Source of the DNA: Candidatus Binataceae bacterium
GTDB lineage: Bacteria > Desulfobacterota > Binatia > Binatales > Binataceae
Direction of reading: 5' to 3'
Length of the DNA stretch: 64,000 bases
Assembly (NCBI GenBank): GCA_035650475.1
Contig: DASRHP010000012.1
Location: 298,059-362,058 of the forward strand
How positions within the stretch are numbered: position 1 is the first letter of the stretch; each line of letters starts with the position of its first letter. A program made the position numbers and the translations under genes. Below the pieces are notes generated by a model. That model was not told the DNA's origin. It did no database searches and saw nothing but the letters and a program-made list of their open reading frames with translations. Positions 60,580 to 64,000 of the stretch are shown in pieces.

Positions 60580-61941
60580 ATGAAACTGAGCGAGCGAATT
60601 TCAAAGATCAACAAGGAGGCGATGCCGGAGCATCCGGGGTCGCTCATAAGCGTTGCGCGCCATCGCAGGGAGGAGGGCCCCGACGCTTCGCGCGAGCTCA
60701 AGATCAAGGTCCACAACCGGCTGTTCGAAACGCTCGACATCTCGCGTCTGGAGGCGCTCGAGCCGGCGCTGATCACGGCCAAGGTCGTCGCCGCCATCCA
60801 GGAAACTCTCGACGAGGAGGGCAGGCTGCTCACCGAGGCCGACCGCGCGCGCCTGATCGACGAAATCAAGGACGAGCTGCTCGGCCTGGGACCGCTGGAG
60901 CCGCTGCTGCGCGACGATGAGGTGACCGACATCCTGGTCAACGGCCATTCGCAGGTTTACGTCGAAAAGCGCGGCAAGCTGCGCCACACCGAGATCAGCT
61001 TCCACGACGATCAGCACCTGATGCTGATCATCGACCGCATCGTGGCCCAGGTGGGACGACGGATCGACGAGGCGTCACCGATGGTGGATGCGCGGTTGCC
61101 CGACGGCTCGCGCGTCAACGCGATCATTCCGCCGCTGGCGCTCGACGGCCCGGCACTCTCGATCCGGCGGTTCGGCCGCAAACGCTTCTCGATCGGCGAC
61201 CTGCTCGCCCGCGAGAGCATCTCGGCGCAGATGGTCGAGCTGCTCAAGGCGATGATCCGCGCGCGGCTCAACCTACTGGTCAGCGGTGGCACCGGCTCGG
61301 GAAAGACCACGCTGCTCAATTGCCTTTCGAGCTTCGTGCCCGAGGACGAGCGTATCGTCACGATCGAGGACTCGGCCGAGATCTCGCTCCAGCAGCCGCA
61401 CGTCGTGCGGCTGGAGAGCCGGCCGCCCAACCTCGAGGGCAAGGGCGAGGTGACGGCGCGCGACCTGGTGCGCAATTCGCTGCGGATGCGCCCGGACCGG
61501 ATCATAGTCGGCGAGGTGCGCGGCGGCGAGGTCTTCGACATGTTGCAGGCGATGTCTACCGGCCACGACGGCTCGCTGAGTACCATCCACGCCAACAGCT
61601 CGCGCGAGTGCCTGGGCCGGCTGGAGATGATGATGCTGCTGTCGGGTTTTGCGATTCCGCAGCGCGCGATGCGTCAGCAGATCGCCTCGGCCGTCAATGT
61701 GATCGTCCACATCGCGCGCCTGTCCGACGGCTCGCGCAAAGTGATGAAGATCTCCGAGGTCACGGGGATGGAGGGCGACGCGATCATGATGCAGGATCTG
61801 TTCGAGTTTGTGCGCTCGGGCATCGACGCCTCGGGCAAGGTGCTAGGCGAATACCGCAGCACTGGCATCCGTTCGACTTACGCGCAGCGCATCGAGCTGG
61901 CCGGCTACAAGCTCGAGCTGCGGCCGACGGGGAGCGATTGA
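60580..61941 (+). CDS. TadA/CpaF-family type II/IV secretion ATPase
   Basis: 453 residues from the ATG at 60580, chosen for GAGG 8 bases upstream (60574 is too close to it). An N-terminal helical domain is followed by the ATPase: Asp box region, Walker [10 protein letters not shown] near residues 235-243, VTIEDSAEI, and Walker [13 protein letters not shown] near 305-316, with the [22 protein letters not shown] block that marks CpaF. It powers pilus assembly as a cytoplasmic hexamer. The stop overlaps the TadB-like TTG start (TTGA). Confidence 0.93.
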   Translation: MKLSERISKINKEAMPEHPGSLISVARHRREEGPDASRELKIKVHNRLFETLDISRLEALEPALITAKVVAAIQETLDEEGRLLTEADRARLIDEIKDELLGLGPLEPLLRDDEVTDILVNGHSQVYVEKRGKLRHTEISFHDDQHLMLIIDRIVAQVGRRIDEASPMVDARLPDGSRVNAIIPPLALDGPALSIRRFGRKRFSIGDLLARESISAQMVELLKAMIRARLNLLVSGGTGSGKTTLLNCLSSFVPEDERIVTIEDSAEISLQQPHVVRLESRPPNLEGKGEVTARDLVRNSLRMRPDRIIVGEVRGGEVFDMLQAMSTGHDGSLSTIHANSSRECLGRLEMMMLLSGFAIPQRAMRQQIASAVNVIVHIARLSDGSRKVMKISEVTGMEGDAIMMQDLFEFVRSGIDASGKVLGEYRSTGIRSTYAQRIELAGYKLELRPTGSD

Positions 61942-62882
61942 TCCCGCTGCTGGCGGCGCTTTCTGTCTTCTTCCTACTGACCGCGGTCGGCGTGCACCTG
62001 GTCCGGCGCAGCCTCGAGAGCGCCGAGGCTGCGCAGCGCTTGGAGCAGATTACCCGCGGCGTACCGGCCGCGGACGAGTCGCTGCTGCGCTCGGTGCGCC
62101 GCACGCGCACCCGCGGCCCAGCGCTGCCACGCCTGCCCGCCCTGCGGCGGCTGGAGCAGACGATGTGGCAGGCCGGGATATACGAGAGCGCCTCGACGTT
62201 GGTGCTGCTGATTGCGGCACTGTTCGCGCTGGGGACCGCGGCTGCGATGCTGGTGGCGGAGGATGCGCTGATCGCCTTCGGCACCGGCTTTGCGTTGGCG
62301 CTGTTCCCGCTGTTCTACATTCGGATCCGCCGCAAACGTCGGCTCAACGCCTTCCTCGGCCAGTACCCGTACGCGTTGGATCTGATCAAATCCTCGCTGG
62401 AGGCCGGGCACACTCTGCAGCGCGGCCTGCAAGTGGTCGGGGAGGAGTTCACCGATCCTCTCGGCGGCGAGTTTCGCACCGTGGTCGAACAAACGCGCCT
62501 CGGGCTGGCACTCAATCAGGCGTTGGCCGACATGCTCCAGCGCGTGCCGCTCGACGATCTGCGGCTGTTCGTGGTCGCGGTTAAGGTGCAGAGCGAGGTC
62601 GGCAGCTCGCTCGCGCAGATCGTCGCGCGTCTGGCGGAGATCGTGCGTACGCGCCAGCATCTGCACTCGCAAATCGAGGCGCTCACCGCGCAGTCGCGGT
62701 TGAGCGGGATGGTGGTCGGGCTGCTGCCGGTGGTGGTGCTCGCAATGTTCAGCATCATCCAGCCCGGCCATACGGAAATGCTGCTGTTCGATCCGACCGG
62801 CCGGCAGATTCTCAAACTCGCCCTGGGACTGGATATCGGCGCTTTCCTGATCATCCGCCGCATCCTCAACGTCAACTACTGA
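61938..62882 (+). CDS. TadB-like inner-membrane platform protein (type II secretion F domain)
   Basis: 314 residues from TTG 61938, overlapping the CpaF stop by four bases and preceded by GGGGAG. One N-terminal membrane helix, two central helices (about residues 85-125), the T2SSF domain with [25 protein letters not shown] and [35 protein letters not shown], and a C-terminal helix. It forms the membrane base of the Flp pilus machine together with TadC. There is strong sequence support for the family, and the start codon follows from the coupling. Confidence 0.9.
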   Translation: MIPLLAALSVFFLLTAVGVHLVRRSLESAEAAQRLEQITRGVPAADESLLRSVRRTRTRGPALPRLPALRRLEQTMWQAGIYESASTLVLLIAALFALGTAAAMLVAEDALIAFGTGFALALFPLFYIRIRRKRRLNAFLGQYPYALDLIKSSLEAGHTLQRGLQVVGEEFTDPLGGEFRTVVEQTRLGLALNQALADMLQRVPLDDLRLFVVAVKVQSEVGSSLAQIVARLAEIVRTRQHLHSQIEALTAQSRLSGMVVGLLPVVVLAMFSIIQPGHTEMLLFDPTGRQILKLALGLDIGAFLIIRRILNVNY

Positions 62883-62921
62883 GCAGCGACGAGGGATGCG
62901 CTGTATGGCGAGGTTTGAACC

Positions 62922-63854
62922 GTGACTCCGTTGGCGGCCAGCCTGGTCATTTTCGTGTTGTTGAGCGGTGCGGCGGCCGCGATCTACATGGCGGCCTCGG
63001 CCGAGCGGCGGATGACGCAGGCGCGGATGGCTGAGGTCGCCCTGCGTGCGCGCACCAGCGCCGCCGTCATGGCCGGCCTGTCGCCCGCGGATCGGCGGGT
63101 GACCCGGATGCTGCTCCAGTGGGCGGTGGGCAGGATTCCGAAAACGCCCGCCTCGCCGGCCGCCGCGAAGACGGCGCAGCTACTGTTACGCGCCGGATTC
63201 ACCGGCGCATCTGCGCCCGCCGCCTTCCAGGTCGTAAAAACCTCGACGACGGCGGGAGGCGTGCTCGCCGGCGCACTGACCGCGCTCATACTGGACAGGA
63301 GCGGCGTTGACCTTGTGCTCTATGCGATCCTGGGCGCTGCGGCCGGCGCGTGGCTGCCGACGTACTATCTCTCCAAGCGCGCTGCCAAACGCCAGGCCGA
63401 GATCGCGCGCCAACTCTCCGATGCGCTCGACTTGCTGGTGGTGTGCGTCGAAGCGGGGCTCGGCCTGCTCGAGGCGATCAAGGTTGTTGGGCGCGAAACC
63501 CAGGCGCAGAACCTCGCCATCGGGCATGAACTCTCGATGGTTTCGGGCGAGGTCAACGCGGGCGCCTCGCTTGGGCAGGCGCTGCGCGCGCTGGCCGAGC
63601 GCACCGCCGTGAGCGATATCAAGCCGCTCGCCGCCACGCTCATCCAGAGCGAGCAGCTGGGCGCGGCGATCGGTCCCGCCTTGCGCTCGATCTCCGATGC
63701 GATCCGTATCCGGCGCCGGATGCGCGCCGAGGAGGCGGCCCAGCGCACGACGATCAAGATTCTTTTCCCGCTCGTCCTGATGATTTTGCCCGCGATGCTG
63801 CTGATCATCGTCGGCCCCGCGATAGTGCAGACGATGCGCACGCTGAGCTCGTAG
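62922..63854 (+). CDS. TadC-like inner-membrane platform protein (type II secretion F domain)
   Basis: 310 residues from GTG 62922 with GCGAGG 8 bases upstream. N-terminal helix (ASLVIFVLLSGAAAAIYMA), central membrane pair (about 105-150), then the T2SSF domain with ALDLLVVCVEAGLGLLEAIKVVG and AERTAVSDIKPLAATLIQSEQLGAAIG, and a final helix (FPLVLMILPAMLLIIVGPAIV). It pairs with TadB. It follows TadB by 39 bp. The pilus-specific prepilin peptidase and the secretin (CpaC/RcpA) are not in the window. Confidence 0.9.
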   Translation: MTPLAASLVIFVLLSGAAAAIYMAASAERRMTQARMAEVALRARTSAAVMAGLSPADRRVTRMLLQWAVGRIPKTPASPAAAKTAQLLLRAGFTGASAPAAFQVVKTSTTAGGVLAGALTALILDRSGVDLVLYAILGAAAGAWLPTYYLSKRAAKRQAEIARQLSDALDLLVVCVEAGLGLLEAIKVVGRETQAQNLAIGHELSMVSGEVNAGASLGQALRALAERTAVSDIKPLAATLIQSEQLGAAIGPALRSISDAIRIRRRMRAEEAAQRTTIKILFPLVLMILPAMLLIIVGPAIVQTMRTLSS

Positions 63855-63914
63855 CCGCGCGGCTCGTCGTACCTGCCCTTGACGCCGCCGGCTCATGGCA
63901 ATATCCAAGGATCT

Positions 63915-64000
63915 ATGGGCAACGCGGTCGAAAAACAGCGCGCCCTCGAGTTGTGGAACGAGGGCGTGCGCCATCACATGCGGGGCGACTTTGAACGCGC
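63915..64000 (+). CDS. Start of a TPR-repeat protein, possibly TadD-like (truncated by window edge)
   Basis: 28 codons from the ATG at 63915, with AAGGA upstream, reading MGNAVEKQRALELW and then NEGVRHHMRGDFERA. The pattern W-x-x-G-x-x-x-x-x-x-G-x-[FY]-x-x-A is a tetratricopeptide repeat. TadD, the outer-membrane TPR lipoprotein, often follows tadC, but no lipobox is present here, so it may instead be a cytoplasmic TPR protein. Confidence 0.5.
   Translation, partial: MGNAVEKQRALELWNEGVRHHMRGDFER

Overview
This 64 kb window is GC-rich chromosomal DNA from a Gram-negative bacterium. It carries outer-membrane barrel proteins, many lipoproteins, RND pumps and a Tad/Flp pilus locus. The gene content resembles uncultured soil or deltaproteobacteria-like lineages such as Binatota/Desulfobacterota_B: many acyl-CoA dehydrogenases with the C-terminal GERxLGLPKG signature, luciferase-like monooxygenases, an epoxide hydrolase, amidohydrolases, and secreted proteins with Pro/Thr-rich linkers. 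That placement is inference from gene content only. I see no rRNA, tRNA, CRISPR array, insertion sequence or prophage.

Layout. 1-6.2 kb: a BadH-like dehydrogenase beside the start of a probable crotonase, an amidohydrolase/NTF2-like pair, a nickel/cobalt permease, an MFS exporter and a polysaccharide deacetylase. 6.9-17.2 kb: an envelope block with a YCF48-like propeller protein, an MMPL-type RND transporter, a 15-bp tandem-repeat array, two DUF1302-like barrel paralogues, an intrinsic terminator, then three lipoproteins. 17.2-26 kb: epoxide hydrolase, YqeY protein, O-methyltransferase, a class III cyclase split by an in-frame TGA, two luciferase-like oxidoreductases, a TetR regulator and an alpha/beta hydrolase. 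26-44 kb: four paralogous acyl-CoA dehydrogenases in two tandem pairs, an aldehyde dehydrogenase, a tripartite-type RND pump with its adaptor, a CocE-type hydrolase, a degenerate NtrC-like regulator, a DUF1329 protein, an UPF0175-like/glyoxalase fusion and a zinc alcohol dehydrogenase. 44.7-48.6 kb: a giant secreted NHL-repeat protein with a Pro/Thr linker and three ASH-type domains. 48.6-55 kb: a polyhydroxyalkanoate locus (Crp/Fnr regulator, PhaE-like, class III PhaC, phasin-like), Dps, two hydrolases and an enoyl-CoA hydratase. 55.9-64 kb: a secreted BNR-repeat protein and a Tad locus (TadG-like, two Flp pilins, TadZ/CpaE, TadA/CpaF, TadB, TadC, start of a TPR protein) running off the right end.

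How it fits together. The degradative genes point to catabolism of hydrophobic or alicyclic acyl compounds through CoA thioesters, with carbon storage as polyhydroxyalkanoate. The RND/DUF1302/YCF48/DUF1329 proteins look like machinery for moving a hydrophobic substrate across the envelope. The main anomalies are the TGA-interrupted cyclase, the 15-bp repeat array before the barrel genes, an NtrC-like AAA+ protein lacking the sigma-54 contact motif, an in-frame UPF0175/glyoxalase fusion with an internal ribosome binding site, related palindromes in the polyhydroxyalkanoate promoters, and a conversion-like near-identical tract between the two barrel paralogues.
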